The notes beneath the pieces were generated by a model. The model worked only from the letters and a program-made list of their open reading frames with translations. It ran no database searches and had not been told where the DNA came from. From Ptiloglossa arizonensis (Eukaryota; Arthropoda; Insecta; Hymenoptera; Colletidae), in contig NC_135055.1 of the NCBI RefSeq assembly GCF_051014685.1, positions 1,612,001 to 1,676,000 on the forward strand: a stretch of 64,000 bases of DNA, read 5' to 3'. A program made the translations under genes and the position numbers. Shown here piece after piece: positions 25,441 to 37,738 of the stretch. The stretch's first letter is position 1. Each line of letters begins with the position of its first letter.

Positions 25441-27061
25441 GCATACGATTCTTTAGAGATATTTTTGAATGTTTTGATTTTAAAGAGAAAAATACTAGTA
25501 AAAAAGTGGAAATAAAAAGGATCAGCAAACAAAAGGTGTTCGTTATACGCGGTAAATTTGCTATTTTTGAATAATCCAAAATACGATTAATTACGTGATA
25601 TACTTCCAACAAAGAAACAGAATTCTTAAACATTTAAATAAATCCCCTTCCGTTTCTATTCGAATAGCGAAATTTACGATGTCAACAAAAGGAAGAGGAA
25701 AGAAGGAAAAAATAATAATATGGGACAAATAATAGAAACATTGTTAAAAATTATTTATCTCTATTACCCAAGAATAAACTACATTATTACATAAAAAGAT
25801 ATAAGTAACAATAGTGCATAAAGTACATAAAGTACATAAATAACAATAATGAAATCATAAGTGAGGTTAATTGTGCATTACATATGAAACAATCTCGTCG
25901 ATCAAAAGGACTAAATAACCACGATCATTAATTTCCACGATCGTGCAACTAAATCATGGGACTAAATAACCTACGATCATAATTTCATCGTAGGACCAAC
26001 TTCCATTACATCGATTCACATTATCGTAATCTTTGAAATCCGTTTCTTTCGAAATCGTTTGAAAAATTGATGAAATCTTTCCACCGATACGACCACGTTC
26101 CTCGTTGTTACACAACCACAACAACGTGCACACGAATCCCAACATCGGAACGATCACTTGAACGTTCAAACGGCAAGTTTATCGGTCGTTCGTCGTCGAA
26201 CTCTAGCGCCGTTTTGTCGCAATTTAATTCGACAACGGCTTATTAATCGCGAACGGGTGTCCCCGATCCACTGGTACCGTGACAGCCGATGAATCATTCC
26301 ATGCACTCGTGGAAAAACGAGCACCAAGGAAAACTAAGCGTGGCATCACGTCGCCATAGAGGCTCAGACGTTTCGCGGCTCGCGCGACAATTTATTACGC
26401 GCATTTAATACAACCGATTGCACGTTACGACTATTTATTTTCCCAACCGGCGGATAGGTGTACCTACGCTGTCCGCTGGACAATCGCGTAACGATTTATC
26501 AGCGAAATAGTGGCGTAACGCAATCGTTATGGCGTACGCGAGCGCGAGATTTCTCGCGCCTCGGAAGAAACGGCGGAGAGGAGGGGTGCCTCTCTCCTCT
26601 GTCTCGAGATCGACATAATCTTGATGGATGGTAGTCCAGAACATAAACGATATATTTCGCGCCCGTTAGACGTGTCAACCGGCCCCGAGCGATTGGGAAA
26701 TATTATTACCCCTATTTCGCGGATCGGTTTCTACGTTGCATCGTGAGTCGTTGCCGGCATTGAGTTATGGCCAGAAATATCGCAACGCGGGCGCCAAATG
26801 GCGGCAGTTAATACTCTAAGTGGGTACGATTCTGTTCTGGAAATTTAATCCGACGAGTGGTTCCGTAATGTCTTTTGAAATATTGTACTTACCGCTTAGT
26901 ACACCGCGGCGCGGTGTTGCGCGAAACGAGGATAACTTGAATGACATTTAACGAGGCAATTTTGAGCAAACGGTTTCGATTCTACGCTTTCGGGGTGCTC
27001 AATGGTCGGATTTGAGTATTTAACGTGCAGGTGCGTACGAAAATGTACAGCTACCAACGTA
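25441..27061. other. Presumed intron 1, no gene seen
   Basis: AT-rich to about 26,170, then mixed and locally CpG-rich DNA (26,440-26,950). Open frames are under 75 codons and unrecognised. Confidence 0.4.
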
Positions 27062-27211
27062 TTGGGTTATTCGGAAAGTCATTTCGTTTTCCAAAATGGA
27101 GAATGTATAATTTCATAATTAAATATAATTTAACATTTAATGTTTATACACTCTAAAAAAATCGTGTTTCATTTTCACCAAAAGAACCAAATGACTTTCT
27201 AAACAACTTAA
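27062..27211 (-). mobile_element. mariner-type MITE, copy A
   Basis: A 150-bp non-coding element with terminal inverted repeats TTGGGTTATTCGGAAAGTC on the left and the complement of TTAAGTTGTTTAGAAAGTC on the right, flanked by TA on both sides (27,060-27,061 and 27,212-27,213). Its interior carries the block GTTTATACACTCTAAAAAAA, shared in opposite orientation with copies B (40,083) and C (45,747). It is inverted relative to those copies and the most diverged of the three. It encodes nothing and would depend on a transposase supplied elsewhere. Confidence 0.88.
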
Positions 27212-28031
27212 TATGTACTTTCTTCTATTCTCGAATCAATGTTTTCTAAATTAAATAGAGGCGTCTCAAAATACACCTTAAGAAGAAAAATCAGAGGCAC
27301 TATAGTCGTTTAGTTACACGCTGAAAAATTTTCTTAGACAACAAAAACCATCGGTAAATTATCGGTAAATTATCAAATTACTGTCACGGTATTTTTGCAA
27401 ACGCGTCGAAATTATTAGCATTAATTTGTTTAGAATTTTTGGAGAGCCGAGAATAGGAGAGGGAGGTAGGAAGAGAATATTTTTAATCCATGAAGATGTA
27501 GATAACCGAATACATTTTTTTATAAATACATCGATCATCGAGATACAATTCCAAATTGAATGAAGTATATTTTTCCGATAGTAAATTACCAGACGATAAG
27601 TGATTCTTTTTAATGTATAAAAATAACAGATAAACGAACTAAATATTCAAACCTAATTCGATACATTCGATTCTACGTAACGAAACTATCGATGGAAGTA
27701 ATATGATTAAAATATCGATTTTGTACGATCTAACTGAATTTTCTACCTTTCTGTGTGTATAATTGTATTAGAGTCGATTGAAAATTGAATTATTTAACCA
27801 GTGAACGATTGGACTGGGTTAAGTAAATGTACGTTGGCACGTTGTTTCCAGTTCTGGCACAAACAAATGACGACGTACTTGCATAGCGCGTCGTTCCAGC
27901 GCAAGTGGTTGAGCGACCGTCTTTAAAGAATCGTGGCCCGGAACGCTCTTACCCTGCGATTTCTCTTTATCTGGTGATCGATCAGGCGAACCGGTCCACG
28001 GGTGAAAAGTCGATACTCGATAAATATCAAA
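27212..28031. other. Presumed intron 1, no gene seen
   Basis: AT-rich DNA. It includes part of a 210-codon stop-free minus-strand frame (27,819-28,451) with no recognised domain, overlapping the repeated module described next. Confidence 0.4.
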
Positions 28032-29682
28032 GAGGATCCTGAAAACGCGGTGGCTCGACGATGTTTGACGGTTAACATATTGCCCGCCATCCGTGCCACG
28101 GTTTACTAATGCCCGTGCGGGATTAGCGTTCGCCTTCGAATCCATTGCGTGGAAATTTCTGTGCCGGAAGGGTTTAAATGCGAGTGTGCCTTTATTATGC
28201 TTCATTTTATGGAAATAATCGTACAGTGGTACTGAAAACTGAACTAGACTGTACCTAATGGATGAAAATTGAGAAATTTTCTCTCTAAACCGTAACACCG
28301 AATAGTTTAAACTTTTTAAAAAAGTGTAAAGAAAGAGGAAGAAACAATTTCTTGACTCGTGAAATAAGACCAGGTGTAACCTCTTCAAGGTTGAATCATT
28401 CTGTCCGAAACGAATAAAGATACAGACCGATGTCGAGCCGTGTTGGCGCATTATATCAATGACAAATTTTATTGTGCAAATTTACTCGCTATTTTAGCGA
28501 TTACTCTCGGTGTTACGATACTTTAAATAACTTGAAGAGTAAACGGACGACCCGTCAGGATTCTTGCATAATTGCATAATTCATTTTTTGGTCGGAAATC
28601 GAGAGTCGGTAGCTGAATTGTGATAAATATTGACTGCACCGATCGCTCCAGTTACAAAAACGTATCATACATTGTTAGGAAATTTCGTATGGACGAAATG
28701 AGAAGACCTCTCACGAGGATGAAAACGTCCTTACATTCTTTTCGAGGAAAAATATTGCATATGTATTTAGCAATTTCAAGTATTCATTGTTTCGTTGACT
28801 GACCTATTGCCCATTACTCACGGAGCATTTTTAACTGTCATACGCGGGATTAACGTTCCCCTTAAAGTGCCCGCGCAACCGCAGTTGCTTATTCCACTTC
28901 GACGCGCCATTATCTTCCAAGCTCTAACCTCGAAATACTCTCGTTGCTTAATAACTAAATATACTTAAAAAAATCTATATATAGTATACTATCTATATAA
29001 AGTATACTTCAAAAAATCAATTTTTCGATTTAGAGAAAGAACTTCTAAATTTCTCAACGGTGGCATAATTAATTTTTAAGTTAGAAATCGATCCTTTATT
29101 TTTAGGATTACAAATCGATCCTTAATATTTAGGTTAGATATCGATCTATGATTTTTAGGTTAGTTATCGATCTTTGATTTTTAGATTAGAAATCGATCCT
29201 TCATTTCTAAGTTAAAAATCGATCCTTAATTTCTAGGTTAGAAGTCCTTCCTTTATCTATAGAGTTGCAAATCGATCCTTAATATTTAGATATCGATCCT
29301 TAATATTTAGGTTAGATATCGATCTTTGATTTTTAGGTTAGAAATCGATCTTTCATTTTTAGGTTACAAATCGATTCTTGATATTTAGATCAGAAAAATC
29401 GATCCCTAATTTCTATTTTAGATTTATCAACTTCTATTCGAAGACTCTCGTGTCCTGGGTGTTCGTGTTTCTATTGTGCGTAACTTTTGCAATCGGGAGC
29501 GCTACGAGAGGGAATCCTCGAAGCGCAGTGGCCGATGTTTCGACGGTTAACTTATTGCCCGCCGTTCATGCCGCGTTTTTAACGCGCACGCGCGGGATTA
29601 GCGTTCGCCTTAAAGCCCCCTTGGCTTCTTCTTCCTCTTGCCGGCGCGCCGTTATCTTCGAAGCCGTAACCTCGTAAATCCA
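28032..29682. repeat. Three copies of a ~110-170-bp module spaced ~730 bp apart
   Basis: Module copies lie at about 28,032-28,145, 28,782-28,945 and 29,511-29,682. Shared landmarks are GACGGTTAAC.TATTGCCCGCC, GCGGGATTAGCGTTCGCCTT and, in copies 2 and 3, CGCGCCATTATCTTC followed by TAACCTCG. The even spacing suggests an old ~730-bp tandem triplication in which only this GC-rich part remains recognisable, while the AT-rich spacers have diverged or been replaced by the short tandem array at 29.06-29.41 kb. Alternatively the modules are under constraint. Confidence 0.75.
29060..29410. repeat. ~30-bp minisatellite (TTTTTAGGTTAGAAATCGATCC)
   Basis: About eleven degenerate units containing TAGGTTAGAAATCGATC with variants (TAGGTTAGATATCGATC, TAGGTTACAAATCGATC) at 25-32-bp spacing. 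The ATCGAT core recurs in almost every unit. Non-coding. Confidence 0.9.
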
Positions 29683-30889
29683 CGGGCATTTGTTTCCTGC
29701 GCCCGGACGTCGGGGTTACCTCCGTTAACCCCGATGCGATCGTTCATGCGTTTACAGCGACAAATCGCTGCCTCTTTCTCGTTTCTTCTCTTCGAGAGGA
29801 CTTCTCTCGGCTCCTCTCACCTTCACTCCTCTTTGTCTTTCGTTCCTACGGGAAAGTCGGTTCACGCCGCTGTTCTTGAAGAGATCTTCGACTTCATCAA
29901 CGCGACACGAGCCATCGGCGATGTTTCGAATTTCAGAAGATTTCGTAGAATTAATAGAATGCTCGATAATCTCGTTCGATAACGAAATTGTCGATAATAA
30001 ACTGCCCGATACCATTAGGGAGATTAAAGAGCGTTAAGTTTTGTCGATTTCGTACGGAGCTAGTCCAGGTTACGTAAAGTCGTTGAAATGTCGATTCCTT
30101 TGGAGTGTTTTTCCAATTCTTTTGTCTTCGCTTGTTTTCTATGTTGTCGTTCGATTCACATTTTGGTAACTTTTTCATTGATTTAATTACTGCTTCGTTT
30201 CGAATGGGAAGATTACAAACAGGTGTCTCGAGGGTTTTGAGAGGCTCGATAGATTGGGGATCATTTGGGTTCAAAATATTTACACGATTGCGTGTGCGTG
30301 GGATTTAAATAATACACGCATCAATGCATTAAAGTTTTTACAAGTAAAACGATATAGTGAAAAATGAAATAAATGTTTACTTGATTGTTTTCAATGGTCG
30401 CTTAGAATCTTCAATTTACCATCGCGTTTCTACAACACATTTCAGCCAAATTTAGCTCGTTCGAGAGAGTATCTACTCGAGTCGAGTGTTTTTTTTTTTC
30501 AATTTTATTTGTGATTTTCGAAAAAGAAAAACATCTATTTAACGATCGATACCGAGGCGGAGTACTTTACATACCCTAGTACACCAGGTTACTCCGCAGA
30601 AACCTACAAACGAGGTATTGCACCCCAGAGCCAGGGGTACGTTCGGTCCCCGGACGATGAGTCATCATCGCGTATCGAAGAAACAAATTCGTATCTCCAT
30701 AACCGTGTACCGTCGCGATTTCTCGCTGTTAGTCATCAGCCAAATCCAGAGGTGTCTCGGTGCAAGGTATGCCTATCTCGATGTGCACGGTGCTTAAAGT
30801 AGAAACCGCAGACCAGGATGCGTATAGACACCAAAGGAGCACGAAGCGAAAGCCTTCGGTATCCTTGCCTTTCTTTCTCCTCGCCTCTT
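29683..30889. other. Presumed intron 1, no gene seen
   Basis: Mixed DNA. The open frame at 29,638-29,982 (114 codons) has no recognised domain. A palindromic AP-1-like GATGAGTCATCATC lies near 30,656-30,669. Confidence 0.4.
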
Positions 30890-30895
30890 TCACTG

Positions 30896-30928
<33 letters not shown>

Positions 30929-32020
30929 CTTTATCTTTCTTTCTTTCTCTCTTCCTTCGCGGCATGTTCGATTATATGTGGGATAATACGGGTGAGAACA
31001 AGAGAGACAAAGAGGTCCACGGGCGAGGAAGAGCCTGATGGAAAAGGGACGGAGCGAGGGCAGAGAGCAAGTGAAAAGGGGAGAGAGAAAGAGAGGGACG
31101 TAATCTGGTTGGTCCACCGAGTTTCAACGGGGAAAGGATGAAGGAAGGGCCGAGGGCCCCCGAGGCGGCCGCCATAATGCATCGTGAGAAGTGTGCATGG
31201 GGTCAAACGGGTCAAAAGAACGTCATGGCGCTGCTCGTTCCTATGGCGGAGCCCGCTTCCACGCGTTGAAACCCTCGTCGATGTTCGCTTAACGTCGAAC
31301 CCCACGAGTACGTGACGCCGGGACGACTTCATCGCGATTACGCCGGACCTTGAATCGTAAAAATGGTCGACTGTTCAGCGAGTAGGTACTCTGACCTTGC
31401 ATCGTGGTAACACCCTTCGCGTGTACCATGGTAACACCTTTGAATCGTATCACGCGGCCACGATGGACGTCTGGAACACTGTTAGCGTTGCACAGTCGAA
31501 GGATGTGCGTCTCTATATAGAGAGGGAAGGAACGAGGGAGAGGATTGCCTTAATTGGATCACGGTCCAACAAGAACCGGTAGATCTAACATTCTCGAGAT
31601 TTAGATTCATTTGAGATGACTTTCGGCGGCCATTGTTCCCCGATGTCTAACGAAATCTGAACGGAGTGAATAGTAAGAGCATGTGGTTATTGACTCTCGT
31701 TGTTTGCCAGCTGGTATACACTATGTAATGTAGCAATTTTCAGTGTGCAAATATTTGATCTATTAACAGTGGTTCTGCGGAGAGGATGTAGGTAGATAAA
31801 GAGTATTTACAGTATTGCGTGTACGGATTCCAATGAGGAAACGTAATATTGAGTGTGTGACATTTGTGCCGTGTTTCTGGACCAAATGTATGATAATATG
31901 GGAACGTGTGTATTGTCGATGGTTTGCAAACATTTAAGGGACAAGTATTGGCGATCTCTTTCAGGAGGCAATATTAACCGAGGATATTCGTTGCGTAGTG
32001 GAAAAAGGGCCATTTTGAAT
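30890..32020. promoter_or_regulatory. Candidate Polycomb-response-like cluster (GAGA plus PHO-type motifs)
   Basis: GAGA/CT-rich tracts (30,897-30,950 and about 31,060-31,100) are followed by PHO-type GCCAT sites: GCCATAAT at 31,171-31,178; reverse-strand GCCATGAC (31,223-31,230) and GCCATAG (about 31,242-31,248); GCCATTG (31,629); and GCCATTTT (32,009-32,016). In Drosophila, hh is a known Polycomb target and such clusters mark response elements. The motifs are seen; the role is inference, since short motifs are common by chance and insect PREs are poorly predictable. Confidence 0.25.
30897..30924. repeat. (CT)n microsatellite
   Basis: About 14 CT repeats followed by T/C-rich DNA to 30,955. 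It gives rise to spurious Ser/Leu and Arg/Glu open frames on the two strands. Confidence 0.9.
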
Positions 32021-32844
32021 ATCAAGGGAGATTAGAGAGAAAAAGTACCATTTTGAATATTAAGGAAGCTGATCGTTTTCATAAGTCGATAATTTTCAAT
32101 CGTATTAATCGTTTGGAGTGGCATTAATTTATAACCGGTGAAATATGATTGTCGGTATTAGGTTAGATCGATGACAGTATACAAACGTACTTTTACCTTT
32201 TTATCGTAAAATATTTATTTTTGCATATTATTTTTCTTATTTAATATCCGAACTAATATCTGAGAGTAGCGTACATATTTGAACGAGTACGTTTTAAAGT
32301 ACAATATAGTTATATAGGTTATAGGCACAATATTTAGAAAAAAAAGTATAACAATAATTTAATAATATTCTTCGTTCTTCATTATTTCTATTACAATATT
32401 ATATTCAGTACAGGGTTATTTTCAGAAACATATTTTTCTTCATTTTTGTCCGAAACACTTCTGGTTTATTCTTAAATATCACCAATGAACGCTTTTTAAC
32501 TTGCTTGTATAATTCTATAATAGTTTTACAGATAATTATACGATACGATTAAAGATAATTATGCAAGTAGGTTAAAGAGCACTATGGTCGGTGATCTTTA
32601 AATATATCGGAACTTACGAGACTCCGAAGACTTCGTTCTTTTTAAAGTAGCACCTTTGCTTTCTATGACTTTTGAAAACACAAATCCTACACAGTTTTAT
32701 CGAACGCTCGAATATTTTCTATGTTCCTAATTCATGGAAAAAATAAATCAATAATTTCATTAGGATGTTTCAATATAGGTACGTGCATCCGTGTCACTAA
32801 ATTTGTTTCATTCTCTAGATCCATGTTTTTTAAAGTAGAACCAT
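32021..32844. other. AT-rich presumed intron 1
   Basis: Strongly AT-rich with no open frame of note and no repeat structure that I could see. Confidence 0.45.
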
Positions 32845-33365
32845 TGATCATTAAGATTCAACAACTGTAGGAGTAAGTACATATATTGTTAAACCTACTA
32901 GAAGACACCAACAATTTTAATTTCTTTTTAACCTTCTCCGAAAAACACTTTGAAAACTACTGCTTTGGATAAAAAAGAGACAACGAAAGAAAGTTCGTAA
33001 TGTAGAAAAACGTGTATGACACACATAACCAAACACCATTCTGTACATACAAGAACCTTCATACATTGATCATTAAGATTAAACAACTGTAGGGGGATAT
33101 AAATTTTCCAGCCCACTTTCCAAAGAAAATTTAAAAACCACTGCTTTAGATAAAAAAGAGACAACGAAAGAAAGTTCATAATGCAGAAAAACGTGTGTGA
33201 CACACATAACTAAACACCTTGTTCTACATTCAGGTACCTACATACATTGATCATCAAGACTCGACAACTGTTTCGTATACATTGTGAAAGCCGTTACGGG
33301 GCGCCAGAAATATCGAGACGTCCCCTCCGGCGAGAATGAAAATTTCGAAACCACCGCTTTGTATG
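32845..33365. repeat. ~181-bp tandem repeat, 2-3 copies
   Basis: CATTGATCATTAAGATT and the block GGATAAAAAAGAGACAACGA (about 32,965) recur about 181 bp downstream (about 33,146), and a third, partial copy is recognisable at about 33,240-33,360. The minus-strand 91-codon frame at 32,928-33,203 is simply this duplication translated and is not a gene. Confidence 0.88.
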
Positions 33366-34524
33366 AAAAACACGGCGATTGTGAACGACGACCGCGTCGA
33401 GGATACTTCCGCGATAATGGCCAGACGAGACGAACGGTACGTATTTCCATGGCAGACGGGTTAAAACCGATCCGTGGGGAGACGGTGTAACCGCGAAATT
33501 TCCGCGCGGGGCGCGAAGAGGGAACGCGCGCGGCCCCCCCTGACGATTTGTCGTACGCGTCGAGGGACAGCGTTCCAGACGTTCCTCGTATGTACTCGGT
33601 GATCGCGTCGCGCGCTGCATCGTCGTAGTCGTAGTTGTCGTCGTCGTCGTCGTCGTCGTCATGGTCGTCGTCGCGATGAGGACGAGGTCGTTGCCGTGAA
33701 TGGGGTAGGCCGACGCGGAGAAGAAAGTTTTGCAAAATATGGGACGGTCTTCGTTGTAAAATGATCTTCCCGACCACTTCCTTCCTCCCGTTGCGACCGG
33801 GGATCCGATGACCAGTTTGAGGTCGGCGATGACCGACGTGGGAAAGGATCGTCACTGCCTGGTCTTCCTTTCGGGCCCTCGTGCTCTTACTTCTTCCTTT
33901 TTCTTTTCTTTTTTCTTTTCTTTCCTTTTTCCTTTTTTTCCCCTTTCTTCTTCTTCTTTTTTTATTCTCCCTTTTTTTTTTCCTTTTTCTTTCTTATTCC
34001 CCTTTTTCATCCTTCTTATTGTTTCTCCTCGCTCGCTCGTCCACCTCTACCACCGCAGCCTTTGCTCGGTGATCGTCTTCTCGGTTACACCGTCCCCTCG
34101 TATAACTTATCAATTCCTTGTCATTATCGCCCTCGGGGGAGGGCGGCATACCTTTGTTAATTTTGCAAATTCGTTGCACCGTGAGTCGGTGACGCCGGTG
34201 GTGGTATACCTCGATCATTTTGTAATTTGCTCCCCGTCTACCACCGACGAGGGAAAAGCTCCCTGGATCGGTTCCTGGATTGATATTTATATTTATAACG
34301 CTATTACACGCGTCCCATAAAAATCGTCGTTCTTGTTTGGTTATCAGCGCGGCGATCAGCTCCGCGACGCTGTAATGCCCGTGGAAAAAAAGAATCATTT
34401 AAAACGAGCGTCGACGGAGGGCGGGACGTTAAGTGTAGTGTTTGGAGAGAAGGTAATAGAATGTTTCAAGCGGAAGGATCGATGCGGCGATCAACGTTTT
34501 TGACGCTCGCGTGTAATAATGGGC
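33366..34524. other. CpG-rich patch with GTC repeats, then pyrimidine tract
   Basis: 33,400-33,800 is CpG-rich with a (GTC)n tract at about 33,619-33,673. 33,890-34,030 is almost entirely pyrimidine on the + strand. Long open frames (205 codons minus, 170 codons plus) reflect these compositions and show no domain. Confidence 0.45.
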
Positions 34525-34532
34525 TATAAAAG
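34525..34532 (+). promoter_or_regulatory. Consensus TATA box inside presumed hh intron 1
   Basis: GGGCTATAAAAGC matches the strong eukaryotic TATA consensus including the GC flanks. Initiation would be expected around 34,555-34,562. The next ATG at 34,637 (context AAAA before ATG) opens an 82-codon frame with a hydrophobic segment (LLGFIHLFFSILSRSFLF), not recognised. It could be an internal promoter, a nested small gene, or chance. Confidence 0.3.
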
Positions 34533-34719
34533 CTCCGCCGTAAAAATTGATTATGAAACAGAATTCCGCGGAATTTCGTGTACGTTCGTTCGTCGTCGAT
34601 CGTTTAGCGTACAGACGAGTGCCCCATCGGTGAAAAATGATTAACAAGAACCGCTCCCGGAACGCCGAACAAATTATCGGGGAAAGTCTCTCTCGTTCGC
34701 TCTTGGGCTTCATTCATCT

Positions 34720-37549
34720 TTTTTTTTCCATTCTTTCTCGTTCGTTCCTTTTTCATCCCCGTTGGCTCGACACTCGCAAATTGCGCCTCGCGGTCGCGCT
34801 ATCGAATTTGAAATTCATGCGTGTTGCCAGAAGTGGCCGAGCGACACCTCTTATTTCTTCCGCTCGTCGTTTGCCGCGCCGATGACGTTCCACGGGGTTC
34901 GCATCGCAAAAAAAATCCACACCGAAACAATTTACACTCGGGGCGTCCTCGACGACATTCTTGCAGAATATGTAATCTCCGTTTACATCAAAATAATTTA
35001 CGATAAATTACCGCGCACCGGCGACCTTTAATTTGGTCGCTGCCATCTTACCCCGTCGACGGGAGTGTTTTGGGAATCGCGGGTGAAAAAGACGCTTTTT
35101 CTTTTTTATAATGTAATACGAATACGCTATTCCTTATATAAGTATACAACGAATCTAAGGAATGGTTGTACAAGGAATTTTTGATATTTCGTTGCGAGCA
35201 ATTTTGTTACATCGAAGAGGAATCGGGGGAAATTTCTTTTTTTCGACAAACGTTTCGGTTTCGTATTATTTTGTATTGTATCGATTTATTTCGGGGATTA
35301 AAATCGGTAAATCAAACGGAGACTACGAGCAAATATTCAGTTCAATTTTTAAGATAAAGTACGTTAGTCTTGAAAAAAAGACTTTTAAAATACTAGTATT
35401 TTTAATATACTTTCTTAAGACAGTATTTGTAGATGTATTTAATTATAGGGTTCTACCAGGAACTTTGTTAATTTGATTTATTTTTAGAGCTGTGTGAAGT
35501 GTCAGTGTGCATTTTGTCGGTACACTTTTTCACAAAATTGTTTCTACATTTTGACAACAAAGTATGTAAAGTTTGCGCGTAACTAGCGATTGGAAGACAA
35601 ACTGTCTACAAGGCGATCTAAAGAAAGTGGTTTAAGAATGTATAGATACATTCTACTTGTAAAACATATTCGGTCAACGTGGATCTTCCACTTGTAGAAA
35701 AAGCAGATAACAGACATATTTATTATTATTAATTTTATACGTATTTATGAAAACAAATTGTATACAAATTACGATAATTGCTCGACACGTTCAATCTTAT
35801 CAATATAATTCTAATTCCCTGCTACAGAGATGTTAAGTCTGCGTTAAAATGGAAGCTACACACACGGAGCTCCTTTCTGAAAAGTGGAAGCAAAACTTGA
35901 AATAACCTTTTTTTTTTTTATATTCCTCAAGCTCGATACTCATATTCATCGAACACTATATTTAAGATCACTCTGTGCCCCTAGATAACCCCCCCTCTCT
36001 TTTTAAATCGCCCTGTAGCGGTACCGATAGTTTTACATCGCGGCAATAGCGTTCGAACTAATGGATTCTTTTTAGTAGGACAAAGCGCGACCCGTCGGTT
36101 AATAAATAAACAAATAACTGTATAATACACGGTACAAGCCTATTGTGCATTGTACAGAAGGCAGTTCTACTCGCCGAAGCAAGGGCCCTTACAGTAACAC
36201 AATGTCCTATCTGTTGCAATGCATTATGGCCGAGGGGCCCAATGCACTGGCCCAAGTATGCGTATTACACGTAGCGCTACAGGTACGCACAGAATTATTT
36301 GCATTATGCGATCGTTATACAACGCGCACAGGAGTAGAGTATTCGTTGGACGAAGAACGGTTTTCTAACCGTTTCTCTTCGGCTAACTCCGACAGCGATA
36401 TTACAAGAAACATATTATCCTGTTCAAGTAGGAAAACGAAGTCAAATTCCAGATTTTGCCATAATTTAGCCACGATCTATCGATAAGTTACTTCTACGTT
36501 ACAATATGTAAAGTAACTTTCGAAATTAGACACACACATATAGATAGCAGCATTCCTCAAGAGGTTGTAGAGGTCAATCGAGTCGCTAAATATCTCGTAA
36601 ATTACTTAGAGGTTAGATCGACTGTACTTCAGTTCCCAATGCATCTACGAAGTTTATTAACCTCTTCGAGAATACTATCTTTTAGCTATTTTGTATATTA
36701 CCGCGTAGAAGTAATCATTAAAAATTGGGAATAAATATTGAAGAATAAGTTTCCCAATTATGGAGCAACATCGTTATTAGATTGTTGGATGTCATGGATC
36801 GATATCAGTTTGAAGTTTTGTGTATTTTAAATAATAGGCTCTTGAAGAACTCAATATTAGTAGACATCACATTGTCCAGGAGTCTATGCATTACATTAAA
36901 TAATTCACGTGATACGAGATTAATAATTGTGTTCTGGATGCTTCTATAATTCCTCGTAATTTTCACAATTGTCCTTCTATTTGTTACACTAACCTCTCGT
37001 TACATGTGCAACACGAGGACCGAAGCACCGAGTTGGGACGAGATAAATTGGCCGCTCAAGGTCACCGAAACGCTACACCGTATCTATAACAAAGATACGT
37101 AGCCATCGAGTCTGCAATACACCGTATACTTCTAAAAGAAATATAAGAAACATACTCCAAAAAAGAATAACTTATTTCAAACAAGTTTATACGTTCAAAA
37201 AACACTTAGCCAAGAACACAGTGTATTGTAAGGCGCAACATCTCCGTCTCTTTTTCTCCTTCACTTCCAATATAAATTACGTCCAGTAACAATCGTTCTA
37301 CTGTTTGAAGTTAGATTTAGAAACAATACTTCACTTTCACCACTTCTCATTTTTTCACGTGTCTAGTCTACCACAATAAACGAACGTTCACCCCGTTAAT
37401 ATTCATCCATCTTCCGGGCGAGTCTCGTTATTTCAAGAACTCGTTTTAGTCCTCGAAGTGACTTTTAACACTAGATTCGGCAACCAGTTGAAATGACTGG
37501 TCCTAATTGCTTTTACAAAGAAATTTACTTTTAATTCCATTTTTCAAAA
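34720..37549. other. Presumed intron 1, no gene seen
   Basis: Mostly AT-rich. The 113-codon frame at 36,145-36,486 and the 104-codon frame at 35,162-35,476 have no recognised domain. No element ends detected. Confidence 0.4.
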
Positions 37550-37738
37550 GACGTTATGATTTTTTCTATTCTACACATGTACAATCAATTTCATAAATTT
37601 TTCCTTTTTTTAGATCATCGATTTTCCTGAAAGAGATACAAATAACACACAGCATATTTTCAAAAAACATGATTTTTTCTATTTTACACATGTACAATCA
37701 ATTTCATGAGTTCCTCCTTTTCCTCGATCATCGATTTT
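37550..37738. repeat. Tandem duplication, ~116-bp period
   Basis: GATTTTTTCTATTCTACACA with the following TGTACAATCAATTTCAT and GATCATCGATTTTCCTG, starting near 37,557, recurs from about 37,672 with few changes. Confidence 0.88.

Noticed and set aside
27819..28451. 210-codon minus-strand frame
   Set aside because: No recognised domain, and part of it lies in a repeated module whose other copies do not preserve the frame.
32928..33203. 91-codon minus-strand frame with an internal duplication
   Set aside because: It is the ~181-bp tandem repeat translated; the third copy does not keep the frame.
33238..33855. 205-codon minus-strand frame with Asp run
   Set aside because: The Asp run is the (GTC)n tract; the rest is CpG-rich DNA plus the end of a tandem repeat.
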